A stretch of DNA of 64,000 nucleotides from Stomoxys calcitrans (Eukaryota > Arthropoda > Insecta > Diptera > Muscidae): positions 3,348,001 through 3,412,000 of the forward strand of contig NC_081552.1 of NCBI RefSeq assembly GCF_963082655.1. The letters run 5' to 3'. Of the stretch, positions 43,395 through 55,491 are shown one piece after another; positions within the stretch are counted from its first letter, which is position 1; the number at the start of each line of letters is the position of its first letter. Under the pieces are notes generated by a model. That model was not told the DNA's origin. It searched no databases and was given only the letters and a program-made list of their open reading frames with translations. The translations under genes were made by a program, and so were the position numbers.

Positions 43395-44183
43395 ACAAGT
43401 AAAAGCGTGCTAGGTTCGGCCGGGGCGAATCTTATATACCATCCACCAAGGATGGCATTTGTTAAGTTCTATGCCCGGTATCTCTTTATAGGCAAACAAA
43501 GGATAAGGGATAAAAATTACCATGCTATTGGAGCTTCATCAGGTTATAGACCAATTCGAGTAATGCTTGCTTAGCATGTTGGAGACCAAGGCATTATGCA
43601 CATTTACAGCAATACGTGTTAAGAACTTGTTAACTTGACAAGTCGTGGTACAAATTTGCGGCCAGAACGAATATGAATTGCCCACTCTGGTGGCACAAGC
43701 AGTGTAATCGGGAGATAAGTATATGGCAGCTCTATATAACACACCGAACACTTTATCCAAAGTTTCAGCCAAATCGGATGATAATTGCACACTCTGTAGG
43801 CTTAAGAAGTCAAGATCCGAAATCTGCTTATGTGTCAGTCATACTAAGCTATGAACCGATTTAGACCATACTTAGCACAGTTGTTGGAAGTCATAACAAA
43901 ACACTTCGGATAATCAGGATAAGAATTGCGGCGTCTACAGGCTACAGAAGTCCAAAATCAAGATCGGTTCATATGGCAGCTATATCACATTATAAATCGA
44001 TATGGCCCACTTACAACTCCAACCGACCTACGCTAATAGGAAGTATTATTCCTTCGAAGGCTAGCGTGCTTTCGACAGACAGTCGGACATGGCAAAATCG
44101 ACTAAGAATGACAAAACGATCAAGCATATACATATATGCATTGCTGGATCTCAGGTCAATATTCCTATGGTGGAGGGTATAAC
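43395..44183 (+). mobile_element. R-family element, diverged
   Basis: ACAAGTAAAAGCGTGCTAGG, a hairpin with one mismatch (TTCGGCCGGGGCGAA), TATATACCATCCACCAAGG, ladder text (ATATGGCAGCTCTATATAAC) and a reduced GACAGACAGTCGGAC tract, ending CCTATGGTGGAGGGTATAAC. Confidence 0.75.
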
Positions 44184-44823
44184 AACCGAAAAAGAGATTG
44201 GTCGAAACTGGTAATTCTTTCAGTGTTTCAAGAGTCTTGGAAATGTATGACTTAAAATTTTGGTTCATATCACAACACTGCATTTCATCATCAAAAGCAG
44301 TTCCATGCTATCGAGGTCACTATGCGTAGTTTGTTATTGAAACCGGATATAATTTGAAAACATGAAAATCCGCTTGCGAATCCTAAACTTTTTATTTTTA
44401 TTTTTTTAATTTTCATTATTATATTATTGTGGTTGCTTGCCCGACAAAAGTTAAATGACCCTACTGGTAACTTGTTTGACAGATTGTTGGTGTTCCAGGG
44501 AGTCAAATATGCCAAAGCAGTCTATTGGAAACGTTGTCATTTCTTATCAAAGTTCATGATCATTTATTCCACACAGCTCCGGAACATTTGGCCCATGAAC
44601 GGCAAACACTTCCACTGTAGAAGAAAAACCCCCCTGAACATAGATAGACGACACAGCATGGAACATAAGGCATGAACATGCAAAATACGAGTGCCAAGCG
44701 GCAGTTTCCACCACAATGAAAACTCCAAACAGCAATGACGACTAGAAATACCGCCCTGCAATGAGGGGAAAAAAAAACAATAGTACGCCAACATAGCAAG
44801 ACCAGGTCTTAGCAAAAACAAAT
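44184..44823. other. No supported gene
   Basis: Short frames on both strands (44427-44675 +, 44564-44839 -) overlap in antisense and show no motif. Confidence 0.35.
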
Positions 44824-45300
44824 ACAAGTAAAAACACATTAATTTCAGACAGTGCCGAATTTCATATACCCTCCACCATGGTAATAAAATGTCGTTATAA
44901 ACCCAAGAAGGGCACCAAAGGCAGGGACCAAAACTTTTTACTATTTTAAATTTTTGTGAAAATTGGCTGAAAAAAAGCTTTATGAGTCAATGGCTTTAAA
45001 TCGGAAGATCAAAATTATGGCAGCTTTATCCAACTTTGATCCCACATCCACCATATTCAGCACATATGTCGAGGGAGCTAATGCTACCATAGGGCGAAAG
45101 AAATGTGCCCATTTTAGGGTCTTTAGATCATCAAGACCCTGAATGGGAGATCGTTGTGTGTGGCAGCTATATCTTAATATGTTCGTTGAGTGATCTAATA
45201 AGCAGTAAATGAGGCTTTTATGGGCTCATGACCCAAAATAGGGAGATATATTTATATGGTAGCTATATCTAAGTATGGGTCTTTATGGACCCAAAACTAC
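44824..45300 (+). mobile_element. R/S-like element, 3' truncated
   Basis: ACAAGTAAAAACACATTAAT, CAGTGCCGAATTTC and ATATACCCTCCACCATGG mark the hairpin end (the hairpin itself is decayed). Units have GGAGATCGTTGTGTGTGGCA and CAGCTATATCTTAATATG. It stops at the SINE on its right. Confidence 0.6.
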
Positions 45301-45310
45301 AAATTTTGCC

Positions 45311-45596
45311 CATGAACATTCCACTAAGGAACAGTGCCAAACTTCTCGCATATCAATGAGTGCCGTCCGATTCCAATTTTAAGCTGAATGATAAGGGGCC
45401 TCCTTTTTATAGCCGAGTCCGAACGTCGTGCCGCAGTGCGACACCTCTTTGGGGGAAGTTTTACAAACGTTGCCAGCATTAGGAGGGGAAAACCACCGCT
45501 AAAAATTTTTTCTGATAGTCTCGCCAGGATTCGAACCCAGGCGTTCAGCGGCATAGGCGGACATGCTAACCTCTGCGCTACGGTGGCCTCCATATG
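45311..45596 (-). mobile_element. tRNA-derived SINE, near complete
   Basis: Read on the minus strand it starts GGCCACCGTAGCGCAGAGG (box A-like TAGCGCAGAGG), then box B GGTTCGAATCC, then a body with AGCGGTGGTTTTCCCCTCCT and CAAAGAGGTGTCGCACTGCG, ending CCTTAGTGGAATGTTCATGG. Both internal pol III promoter boxes are intact. Other copies are at 18.5, 30.4 and 56.7 kb. A plain tRNA gene is excluded because no cloverleaf closes and a non-tRNA body of more than 200 bp follows. Confidence 0.82.
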
Positions 45597-45599
45597 CAT

Positions 45600-46540
45600 A
45601 TGGGGTACACCAATTCTCTATGGACTTAAAAAAGTCGTTCAAAAACAAAATAAAAAGGAGGGGAACGAGTACATATCCCTAAGGAACTCCTCTTTTTATC
45701 GGCAGCGTAGATGAAGCTATATAACCTAACAAATTGATTTCTATCAACCAAGTAGGAAAACAAAAGTTTACAAGCGCTTTTACTAAGATCGTACACTGCG
45801 GACAGCTCCTTAATCAGGACGAAGTAATCCACCCGATCGAAGGCTTTCTCTAGATCCAAGGAGAGCAAATTACAGATATTGTGACCTACCACACAATTCC
45901 GAATTTGGTCGGTAAGACTTAAAAGCAACATGGACCTCCCTCTACCCTTCCTGCATCCGCATTGGCAATCATGTAAAAGCGAACTGCGTAGTTTACAAGC
46001 TGTTTCTTCAAAACATATTTCACTACCTTTGAAAGCACCAGTGCTGCTTTTTTTCCTTATAGGGTTAATCCTAGCAAATCTTCCAGCTGTTTGGAAATGT
46101 GGATGGATTTTGGTTATGTTATTTACCAAAAAAGAAGAAAATCGGAAATAAATGGGAAAATTATCTTGAAAAACTTCATCGGGAACCCGCCACAACCAAG
46201 GACATTAGATTTAACTGACATAAAAGCATCAAACAGTACATCGGAAGTAAAGCTGCTAAAAGAGAAGCCGTCATTTAGAGCGAAACGCAGAAATTCCGAC
46301 ACATCGTCTTGTACATCAAATTGGTTGTTTACAAATGAACGGTTCATCTGATTGAGTACAATTGAGTAACTGAGGAACTGGTCTTGAGAAGTCCATTATC
46401 TCTAATGAATTTCCACAAACCCTCAGAAGTACTACAACTATAAGTTTTGGAATTTTACAACGATCAACAATATGGAAATGGATATTTCGAGGTGTTGCAA
46501 ACGGAATTACAAAATGAAAATCACCCCTACACAGAAAAAA
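45600..46540 (-). mobile_element. Broken LINE reverse transcriptase region
   Basis: A second LINE type. The upstream frame 46347-46123 has DVLFDAFMSVKSNVLGCGGF, the lead-in to the RT fingers. The downstream frame 46195-45626 has FLVNNITKIHPHF and ARINPIRKKSS, then GCRKGRGRSMLLLSLTD, motif A at residues 110-124 (LLSLDLEKAFDRVDY) and LSKSACKLLFSYLVDRNQF. The motif B area is frameshifted (SSLGICTRSPPFYF instead of a GVPQGS-type motif) and motif C is absent. Only the RT part remains. Confidence 0.8.
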
Positions 46541-47900
46541 AATCGATTTCAATCACGAAATAATTGATCCATTTAATTACACCCACCACCATAGCATGCG
46601 GGTATACTAATCTAGTCATTCCGTATGTAACACCACGCAATATTTGTCAAAGGCCCTATAAAGTATAAATATATTTTTGATCGTCTCGACGTTCCGAGTC
46701 GATCTAGCCATGTCCGTCCCTAAGTCTGTCGAAATCTCGATAGAGGTCGAAAGCGTAAAGCTAGCCGCTTGAAATTTTGCACAGATATTATATATTAATG
46801 TAGGTCGTTGGGGATTGCTCCCATATAATCCGATCTCCCGATTTGACTTCTCAAGCCCCTGGAAGCCGCAATTTTCATCCGATTTGACTGAAATTTTGCA
46901 AGTGGTGTTCTGCTGTGACTTCCAACAACTGTGTCAAGTACGGTCCAAATCGGTCTATAACCTGGTATAGTTCCCATATAAACCGGTCTCTCCATCATCC
47001 TTGTTCGGTTCCTAGAAGCTACAATGTTTTTGGGTTTGGTAGAAGTTTGATATGTAGAATGAAATCATCCAATTCAATAAAATATTTATTGTAAACATTT
47101 TTAGCAGAATCCATGGTGGTGGGTTCCCAAGATTTGGCCCGGCCGAACTTAGCATACTTTTACTTGTTTTTAATTGAAACTGCTTAAATCACGAAAATGA
47201 TAATATTAATCACCGTTTTTAAAAATGTAATTGAAAAAATTCAATGTTCAATACAAAATTTTAATTCAATTTTGGAAGTTTTCAATTCATTTTTTAATTG
47301 GATCATCAAAAAAAATAGTTGAAAATTTTTAATTTTCAAATAGTTTTTTAATTGATCCAATAAAAAAATGATTGAAAATTTTTTCAAATTCCTATTAATT
47401 TCTATATTAGGTACACTGATGTTTACCTCAGTGGGTCCATTTAAAAAACTTCCCCCTGGGGGTTCTTCAAAAAATTTTGTGTGTCGGGTAGGGGTGCCCG
47501 ATAGATTTGTTGTTGTTGTGTACTGAGGCGTCAGCTCCTTTAACGATGAACAGCTCCATCGGGTTAATTCTGCACATAGAACCGGCTGCCATGGTATTGC
47601 TATAAACTTGTCGCAATGTGGGACGTATGATCCTTTGAAATTTCCTTCCCTTTATGTTGAAGGGGGGAAAATAGCATTTTATTTAATTTACTTTAGCACC
47701 GTACTTGGAAACTTTTTAATATTCGATCGATTGAATCAATTAATTTTTTAATTGAAACTTACAAGATTGTGAATGAAAAAATTTTCATATTTAATTAAAA
47801 AATTAATTGAATGAATTAATTTAAATAATTTATGTTCTTGAAAAGAATCATATTCAATTAAAAACTGATTGAATCAATTAATTTTTTAATTCAAAACGAT
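46541..47900. repeat. AT-rich AATTGA-type ladder, split by an R element
   Basis: Imperfect units such as TTTTTTAATTGGATCATC, TTTTTTAATTGATCCAAT, AATTGAATCAATTAATTTT and GATTGAATCAATTAATTTT occur at 46541-46578 and 47169-47400 and again at 47710-47920. The R element at 46579-47167 interrupts ATTTAATTAC/TTTAATTGAAAC. A segment with CACTGATGTTTACCTCAGTG (6-bp inverted ends) lies at about 47414-47433. It is non-coding. Confidence 0.55.
46579..47167 (-). mobile_element. R-like element with R/S mixed ends
   Basis: Left ACACCCACCACCATAGCATG and GTATACTAATCTAGTCATTC, an R-type block and ladder (TCCCATATAATCCGATCTCC), then right CATGGTGGTGGGTTCCCAAG, hairpin GGCCCGGCCGAAC and AGCATACTTTTACTTGTT. The inverted ends are CCCACCACCAT/ATGGTGGTGGG, intermediate between R and S. 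Confidence 0.75.
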
Positions 47901-47929
47901 TTTATTTTTAATTAAGTTTTTAAGCGCCT

Positions 47930-48140
47930 TAGTTTGGCCGGGACAAATCTTGTGTTTGGAATTTGGATTTTCTTTGGAGCTACATAAAGTCGGGCACAGA
48001 TGTTAGAAGCAGACCGACAAAAGGGCAAGGACAACAGGAAGGAATGTCGGACGGACAGGCAAAAGGACAAACGTACAGACAGGCGGCCAGACGAACAGAC
48101 AGAATCTAGTCTTCCAAGTCGAATATCTCAAATTAATCAT
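47930..48140 (+). repeat. Decayed repeat with GACAGAC tract
   Basis: TTTGGCCGGGACAAATC recalls a decayed hairpin end, and GGACGGACAGGCAAAAGGAC to ACAGACAGAATC recalls the (GACG) tract. Few other R/S features remain. Confidence 0.4.
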
Positions 48141-48956
48141 AAATGATCAAGAGTCAAATACATCGGCTATGTAGTATAAAATTTCGACTTAGGAACTGAT
48201 CTTTGCACTTAAGGAGTCCAAGCTCGATTATCTTTCAATTGGAAGTCAAATTAGACATGGATATGATTTGAATTCGCTTTGCTTACATAGCGCCTTATGC
48301 CAATTATGCCATAACTATACCAGCATATACTCTTCATATAGGGTGACTATGCCACCAATAGAAATACTAAGTGTCATGTTGTTCACTGTAGCTTCTGGTG
48401 CATGTTTGCAATGTGGTGTTAGTGGCTTTGATCACACTTCATCTTCTGCTTCTTATGGTTTTGGTTCTTTGCACTAAAGCAGCCAAGCAGGCAGGCGGCA
48501 GACAATCTGACATATGCCGAGGGAAAATTAAAACGCAGTAATCTTTATTAGAAGATCGTGTATAAACGATAATGCGTTTATTTGACTATGAATGGTTGCG
48601 CATGCGTTACGCGTTGGGCCCATCACATCTTGTAGCGTTTCTGTTCAACGCAATCGCCAAATGAGATATTTTATGAATAATCGCTCCTACAGTTTGCATA
48701 TTAATGTTTAGATCATGATGATGCATTTATTACAGAACTTTGTTATCTTTGGCGGCATTTTGTAAGGAACGCTGCAGTTCGCTGTTGCACAAAAAAAGGG
48801 GTACTTGTTTAGAGTGATGGTGATTAGAAAGTCTCAAATAAAGGCAAATTTTGACTTCTGTAAAGAAGTTCAGTGAATAAAATTTAACAAAAAATGTTCA
48901 CTAGATAAAAAAAAAGAAAAAATTTAAACTGAAACTGAGGGTTCAAATCCAAATAT
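48141..48956. other. No supported gene
   Basis: AT-rich unique DNA. The 69-codon frame at 48268 (Cys/Ser-rich) has no recognisable motif. Confidence 0.4.
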
Positions 48957-49535
48957 AATACCCTACACCTGGTGGCACTTTTTATATGTAGAACTTATCT
49001 CGAAATCTAGTCAGACTTTAATTTGGACACCTATTGAAATATCAAATAGAACCTGTGCCAATTTTAATGGCACATACTCAAATAGAACAAATAGAACATC
49101 TCACGCCTTATATTGTAGAGATGTGACCAAAATTGTGGATTTTACTGAAGACGTCAAATAAAGCACTCCGTGCCAAATTTGGTTAAGATCGGACCAAAAT
49201 TGTGGCTGCTACAGACTTAAAACTCCATATCAGATGAAAGATATACATGGGAACTATATCTAAATCTGAACCGATTTCGTTCGAAATCAATAGCGTTCGC
49301 CAAAAAAGAGACTTGTGCAAAATTTTATGACAATCGTTCAATAAATGCGAACTGTAACTTGATCACAAGAATACATGGACAGACAGACAGACGGACATGG
49401 CTAAATCGTATCAGGAAGTGATTCTAAGCCGATCGGTATACTTCGCAATGGGTCTAGCTCTTCTCCTTCCAAGCGTTGCAAACAAATGCACAAAGTTATA
49501 ATACCCTGTACCACAGTGGTGGTGTAGGGTATACA
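48957..49535 (+). mobile_element. T-family element with both inverted ends
   Basis: TAATACCCTACACCTGGTGG opens it and GTGGTGGTGTAGGGTATAC closes it, so ATACCCTACACC and GGTGTAGGGTAT form the inverted ends. Inside are GGGAACTATATCTAAATCTG, a GGACAGACAGACAGACGGAC tract (49378-49397) and CCGATCGGTATACTTCG. No AGTCGG hairpin is seen at the left end, so that terminus is lost. Confidence 0.7.
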
Positions 49536-50870
49536 AATTTTCTTAAAGACTGGTATTATGTTCGTATTTCACAGTGAAATTGAACTTTTTTCGCGATTAT
49601 GTTTATAAGTTATGAAATTTAGATTTTTACTGTGTCTATTTCGTACTTCGTATCCACCTTAAGTAACAATATGCAAGCCAATCTTATTCTTCACGTTCAG
49701 AAACTTTTAATTTTTTACGGAATTGATTTCCTTACAATAATCTATCAAAAAACTGACGTATCTACTATTCACCCAATAAAAAATTCCCCCGAAAACCCAT
49801 AGATCTCCTGATGCACCCTTTACCTTTGTTTCATAGTTTGGAATAGTAACCTCCCACAATTGAATTGTTCACTACAATGGGAATTGTTTAGCTTTTTGTG
49901 TTGTTGTACAAAACTTCAGTTAATTATTTCGATTTAGATTTGCCCGGTCATGTTGTTCCCGAATAAAGTTATGAAAATTAATGTTCTCGCTATAGCCGCC
50001 ATACAATGGGAGGTTGGCTGTTTGGTTGCTAAGCTTAGCGGGCTGTTGATTGCAGCCCTGATCCAGAGTTGGGTTGAGAGCCAAAAAGAGATATCAAAGT
50101 AATTTATGTGCCCAATGTTTGAGCATTGAAGAATGGCCGGTCATTGTTTTGTGGTAGAAGCCAATCTAAATTAGTTTTAAGGAAACACACACTTCTTACA
50201 TAGAAATCTATGACTGAGTGCGCATAAAACCTCAGTGATCTGTTTGCAAGTTTGCCATTATTTTTAATTTTGTTGCTTCAATTTCTTGCGGCCGCCACTA
50301 TGCGAGTATATATGCAGTGGGGTTTGTTGTTTCCCCATTCTGTGGTTGAGACTTAAATGCTGATCTCATCTAGGAATTTCCCATTCTGTTGCTTGGTTTG
50401 GCAGTAGTTGCTGGCCATGGGAAGAAGGAAATCACTCAGAGTAGGCACGGGCACCAGCATCGGCACCGGCACCAGCACCGGCAACCTCCCCTTAAACCAT
50501 AATTGGCCATCATAATCAAGAAGGGCTTCGATTCGATTTTCCTGGTCGGGCCAGCGTTATGTTGTTACTACCAAAGCAAATACTTGCCCCATCATTTCAT
50601 CTCAGAATATACATCATTTTCATCATGTTTTCCGTGGAGTCAAACACCAAAGTGCTGCAACAAACAACAACCACATAGCAACAACAACTTTTCCATCGAC
50701 AATAATCACAATCTTTCAAAAATTGCAAAATAGCCACAACACACAAACACTTACTCTTAACGGCGATACAAAAGATACACGGAGAAAAATGAGCGGAGCG
50801 AGTTGCAAAAAAGATATCGTTAAAGCTATGAGCACCGACCGACTAAGCAATATCTGCATATTCAGCGGTA
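49536..50870. other. Gene-free stretch
   Basis: Unique AT-rich DNA with a GGCACCGGCACCAGCACCGG repeat at about 50461-50482 and CAACAACA runs. I call no gene. Confidence 0.4.
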
Positions 50871-50879
50871 GTCAGAAGG

Positions 50880-51350
50880 AACTAATGTCCAATACTGGTA
50901 CGTGTTCAATAATAACATATCAGAAAGCAGATATGCTAGCGCGACTAGGAACGAATCTGCATATGGCATCTCTAGAGAGACTCCTATAGGCTTGAGATAA
51001 AATACAAGGAAAGATGGTTAAGTAGTTGCAATGACGCGGTAAACTTGAAGTAGATGAATAAACTTTGGGGTGAACAACAAAAACGAAAGGTTTGCGAGAT
51101 ATGGAGAAGATACCCGCTGTATGTTGTAGGACACTTGGAATCTAGAGGAGCTAAACTCAAGGCTTCATGCGGGCGTCCAAATTGTTTGAAAAAGCGCATT
51201 GACTGTCTTTAGGTAGAAAAGATGGAATTCTATGTACAACCTCCGCCTGAAAGAGGGAGAAGATTGAGGCATTACAATAGACCATACAGCGCCTCCGCGG
51301 ATATCAAGCCGATTGTTTGGTATCACCGTCTTCCAAGCTAACCTAACATA
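50880..51350 (+). pseudogene. LINE RNase H tail relic
   Basis: A frame ending at 50989 reads QKADMLARLGTNLHMASLE, resembling the KADELAR motif that closes RNase H in LINE ORF2. Downstream text (GGACACTTGGAATCTAGAGG; AGGCTTCATGCGG) is in broken frames and the piece ends CTAACCTAACATA, like other LINE tails here. Only partly convincing. Confidence 0.45.
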
Positions 51351-51491
51351 TTATTGCTTATAAGATCAAAAATTACCTGATAATTTATAAATTATAAGAT
51401 CACAAATTACCATAGCAAAATCCTGAAATGAAAAAAAAAAATATTTTCTCTCATCATATAAACAAAACCAAATAAAATGTATTAAAATAAA

Positions 51492-52113
51492 ACAAGTAAG
51501 AGCGTGCTAAGTTCGGCCGGGCCGAATCTTAAATACCCTCCACCATGGATCCCATTGGTCGAGTTCTATGAGCGGTATCTCTTTTTAGGCAAACAACGAA
51601 TATTTAATTAGAACTGTTATGCTATTGGAGCATTAACAAGTTATAGTCCGATTCCGACCATAAATGAATGCTGAACATTGTAGAAGTCATTGTGTAATAG
51701 TTCAGTTCATTCCAATAAGAATTGCGCCTTGTAGGTGCTCAAGAAGCAAAACCGGGAGATAGGTTTATATGGGAGCTGTATCAAGCTATTGATCGATTCA
51801 GACCATATTGAACATGTATGTTGAAGGTCATGCGAGAAGCCGTTGTACAAAATTTCAGCCAAATCGGATAAGAATTTAGCCCTCTAGAGTCTCAAGAAGT
51901 CAAGATCCAAGATCAGGTTATGTACCGATTTGCGCCATACTTTACATAGTTATTGGAAGTCATAACAGAACTTCTCATGCAAAATTTCCAAGACAGCTAT
52001 ACCAGATCATTAACCGTTCTCAATCATACTTAACACAGTTGTTGGAAGTGACACCAAAACACAACGTGCAAAAATTCAGTCAAATCGGATAAGAATGGTG
52101 AAGGGTATAAAAA
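51492..52113 (+). mobile_element. R-family element, short
   Basis: ACAAGTAAGAGCGTGCTAAG, hairpin TTCGGCCGGGCCGAA, AATACCCTCCACCATGGATC, about two and a half ladder units, and a degenerate close GGTGAAGGGTATAAAAAA. The (GACG) tract and conserved block are lost; a related GTCCCTCCGTCGGTCG fragment lies at about 52340. Confidence 0.76.
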
Positions 52114-52412
52114 ATACGCATAATATACCATCGTTGAGGGTAAACAACCCCAAACTCTTTCATGAAAAGCCTTCCTCATTGTTGAGTATTTATTTTCAAT
52201 ACCCGAAAGAGCAGCAAATTTAATCAAAATTATGATTTAATTCATTATTTATTGTTACCGTCTGAGTCATTCCGTTCCTAAAACCTCGAAATATTGATTT
52301 GAGTCCCTATATAAATTCTTGATTGTTTTGACAATCTGAGTCCCTCCGTCGGTCGAAATCACGATAGCGCTCGAACGAATGGAGGATATCCGCATGATAT
52401 CATGCACATATA

Positions 52413-53058
52413 CTTTTTATACCCTCCACCATAGGATGGGGGTATACCAATTTCGTCATTCTGTTTGTAACTCCCCGAAATATTCGTCTAAGACCCCATA
52501 AAGTAAATATATTCTTGATCGCCATGACATTTTATGTCGATCTAGCCATGTCCGTCCGTCTGTCTGTCGAAAGCACGCTAACTTCCGATGGAGTAAAGCT
52601 AGCCGCTTGAAATTTTGCACAAATACTTTTCATTAGTTTAGGTCGGTTGGGATTGTAAATGGGCCATATCGGTCCATGTTTTGATATAGCTGCCATATAA
52701 ACCGATCTTGGGTCTTGACTTCTTGAGCCTCTAGTGGGCGTAATTCTCGTCCGATTGGAATCAAATTTTGCACGACGTGTTTTGTTATGATATCTAATAA
52801 CTGTGTCGAGTATTGTTCAAATCGGTTCATAATCTGGTATAGCTGTCATATAAACCGATCTTGGTTCTTGACTTCTTGAGCCAATAGAGCGTGCAATTCT
52901 CATCCGATTTGGCTGAAATTTTGCATGAGGTGTTTTGTTATGGCTTCCAATAACTGTGCTAAGTATGGCGTAAATCGTTATAGAACCTGATATAGCCGCC
53001 ATATAAACCGATCTGGGATCTTGACTTCTTAAACCTCTAGATGGCGCAATTCTCATCC
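52413..53058 (-). mobile_element. R-family element, outer half
   Basis: TATACCCTCCACCATAGGAT, block CATAAAGTAAATATATTCTT, GTCCGTCCGTCTGTCTGTCG, then ladder units including CCTCTAGATGGCGC at 53034-53047. It is cut at about 53058 where LINE sequence begins; the hairpin end is missing. Confidence 0.78.
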
Positions 53059-53066
53059 GGCTTCTC

Positions 53067-53335
53067 TCATGTGGAATCAAGATTCCACAATATATGGGTT
53101 GATTCCAGCTCTCCTTTCGTACAGCGCATCCATATGTTTTTAGTGCGTCCCCTCCTTCTTCGTCCTTGCGGATTCCAGTCTTGGACATTTCTCGGTATAT
53201 AATAGCGCTGTCGGCGTAGGACACGACCCAACCAAGTCCATTTCCTCTTCCTGCTTTCTACATTGACAGGGGAAGTGTTTGTTCTCATTCGCAATTCCTG
53301 ATTTGAAATTCGGTTTGGCCAGAAAATTCATAGTA
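53067..53335 (-). pseudogene. LINE ORF C-terminal fragment of a third type
   Basis: The minus frame reads KRKWTWLGRVLRRQRYYIPR, then VQDWNPQGRRRRGRTKNIWM. The W-x-G-x-x-L-R and DWNPQGRRRRGRP-like pattern is the C-terminal end of RTE/craniofacial-type LINE RTs common in insects. A second frame (53331-53140) holds the upstream part, so it is frameshifted. Confidence 0.72.
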
Positions 53336-53390
53336 TTTGTCGCTGGCAGCGATTTATAAAACTTGGATTTTGCGGAAGAAGGAAGAAGTT

Positions 53391-53555
53391 GTAAAAGGTG
53401 ATTTTTTAAGAACTATAGAAAAGCTAAATGAAATTAATTGGAAAAAATGCATCAAATCTTTATTTGAATCGATATTACGGAACACATAATTCAATGTTTG
53501 AAGAATGCAAATGTTGACCGTGACTGCGCCTCAAATCGGCTATCAGCTTAATTTC
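53391..53555 (-). mobile_element. Tc1/mariner-superfamily end fragment
   Basis: AAAAGGTGATTTTTTAAGAA, CATCAAATCTTTATTTGAAT and AAATGTTGACCGTGACTGCG match the TIR side of the transposon at 10.2 kb. The minus frame has RRSHGQHLHSSN, equal to its RSHGQHLHEII. Only one end is present. Confidence 0.75.
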
Positions 53556-53699
53556 CTTAGTTTGAATATTTGAATCATCTAATCTTTTCTCCCTGTGCAC
53601 TTGGCCAGCTGACACTGACTGTTGTAACATAGAGTACGGCAAGACGCCTTCGAGTAGTACATCAGCAACGTGAGGTCGTGAGCTCAACATTTTTTCAGC

Positions 53700-55490
53700 A
53701 TTTTTTTAATGTTTTTTTCTTCTGCAATAAAGCTTTGCAATGAGCGCGCTGTGCAGTTTGCTCTTGGTCGTCTTTGATTTGAGGTTTTTTTTTCTCTGGA
53801 CAACATGAAGACCGGGTGATGTGGAAGTTGGAGGTGATGGTGATGGCGGTAGTGGTGACGGTGACGGTGACGTTGTTCATGTTCAACACCATCAGTCGCC
53901 TTAGAGTGTGGAGTGTTTTGTTCTCAACTATTTTTAGTTGTGATTTTAGATTACTCAACCCAACGAATGACCAAAAACACCAATCTAGTCAGCGGCAGTC
54001 AACACCACAATTGGCAACATGTTTGCAGGGTGCAATTGCAACAACTACCAGCTAACAATCTTCGTTGTAAGCGCATGTGAAGCCAAAGTTTTTTTTTTTT
54101 TTTTTTGTAATAAAATTTCATACATTTCATGGAATTTATTACAAAATATTTCTTGTCGTTGGCTATATGGGGTGTTATTATACGACGATGATGTGAAATC
54201 CCCTTGCCACACTTTGATAACTGCGAAGAAAAAAACAAAAACAAAAAACATGTTTTCACACAGACAATCAGAAAATCCTGGCCCCTCTGCTACGCCTGCT
54301 CCCTCTCCGAAAAGGCTAAACAATCAAGCAAGTCAGCAAACAACCAGTTTCAATACATGGCTGTCAATTGAGTTAACAAAAATTAAATTGAAATTAAGGC
54401 TGAAATGCCATCAAATAAATTGGTTGGTCATTGTTAAGCAGATGCCCGAGTTTGCCCAGAAATGCTACAGAAATGGGCACACCTATCTACCTATAGCAAC
54501 AGCAATTCCAGTTCCCGGGGCAATAATTGAAAAATTGAAACCGAAACATAACCAAGTCCTGTTCTGCTTGCGTTTTTTTCTGTCACCCTTGGTGGAGGAC
54601 AAAGGTGGAGTACAGTGGCAGCAGCAGCAGCATCACCCATCAACTGACAACCGGCAAAAACGAGGACTTGTATAATCAATCACCAAAAAACCACAGACAA
54701 ACACATTGCAATTTGCATGTCACAACAAGACATAACATCCATTCGGCCAGTTATCCCCAACAAACTTCTCCTCCACCTCCTCATGGGCCAAAACGGAATG
54801 CTCAACCGTATCCGCATCCATCAACAACAAATAACATGAAACCTAACAACTTGCACTGAATGGCTCTCTGACTGCTTGGCCAGCCATTAGCCGACAATTG
54901 TTGCAGTAATGCTAAGCATTTGTCTTAAGACCAGACCTAATTGCTTGATTGGTCAAATCGTCCTAACCGAAAATTAAAGCCCTTTTCATCTCCTGGCCAG
55001 GGCCATAACAAACAACAGATCGGCATTCCCATAATCAATTGGGAAAACAATTTTCGACATTTCCAAAGAATTTGCCTGACCAGTGAGAGATGCATTGACC
55101 ATAATTGTGTTAAACACGCACCGAATTTAACAACAACAACAGCAATAAAAAAAAATTAATGCCCTTTAACCACTGCGTCGACATGTGGGTAGGTACTCCA
55201 ACAGTTAAATGCAGAGCAGGTTCGATATTTTACATTTATTTCCACATACATTTTATTCAAATGTCGTTGAAATTCAATGTTTATAGCAAGCCGTCAATCA
55301 AATTTAAAAAAAAAAAACACACACACACAAACAATTTATGCCTATCCAAAATCAACTTGAAGGAAGCGTATGACTAACATCCTTGAAAGGATGTTCTTGT
55401 CATTTTAAACACGACAACTAAACTTGGCCAAAATTTAAAAACTGCAGGCTGTCAATTACAGATATTAACCGAAAATTTTAAACAACATTT
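53700..55490. other. Gene-free stretch with one long frame
   Basis: Unique AT-rich DNA with GGTGACGGTGACGGTGACG at about 53855. The 218-codon + frame at 54019-54675 is the longest of its kind in the window outside the Tsg gene, but it contains poly-T-coded Phe, a K-T-K-T-K stretch and glutamine runs and no domain. I do not call it. Confidence 0.4.
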
Positions 55491-55491
55491 G

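Noticed and set aside
45500..45596. Possible tRNA gene (boxes A and B intact on the minus strand)
   Set aside because: No acceptor-stem pairing and more than 200 bp of shared non-tRNA body follow in several copies, so it is a SINE.
53816..54055. Val/Met-rich + frame
   Set aside because: Produced by a GGTGATGGTGATGGC/GTGACG simple repeat.
54019..54675. 218-codon + frame
   Set aside because: It starts at an ATG and is long, but contains T-run-coded phenylalanines, KKKTKTKN and glutamine runs, overlaps antisense frames and has no domain or conserved motif. Transcript data would be needed.
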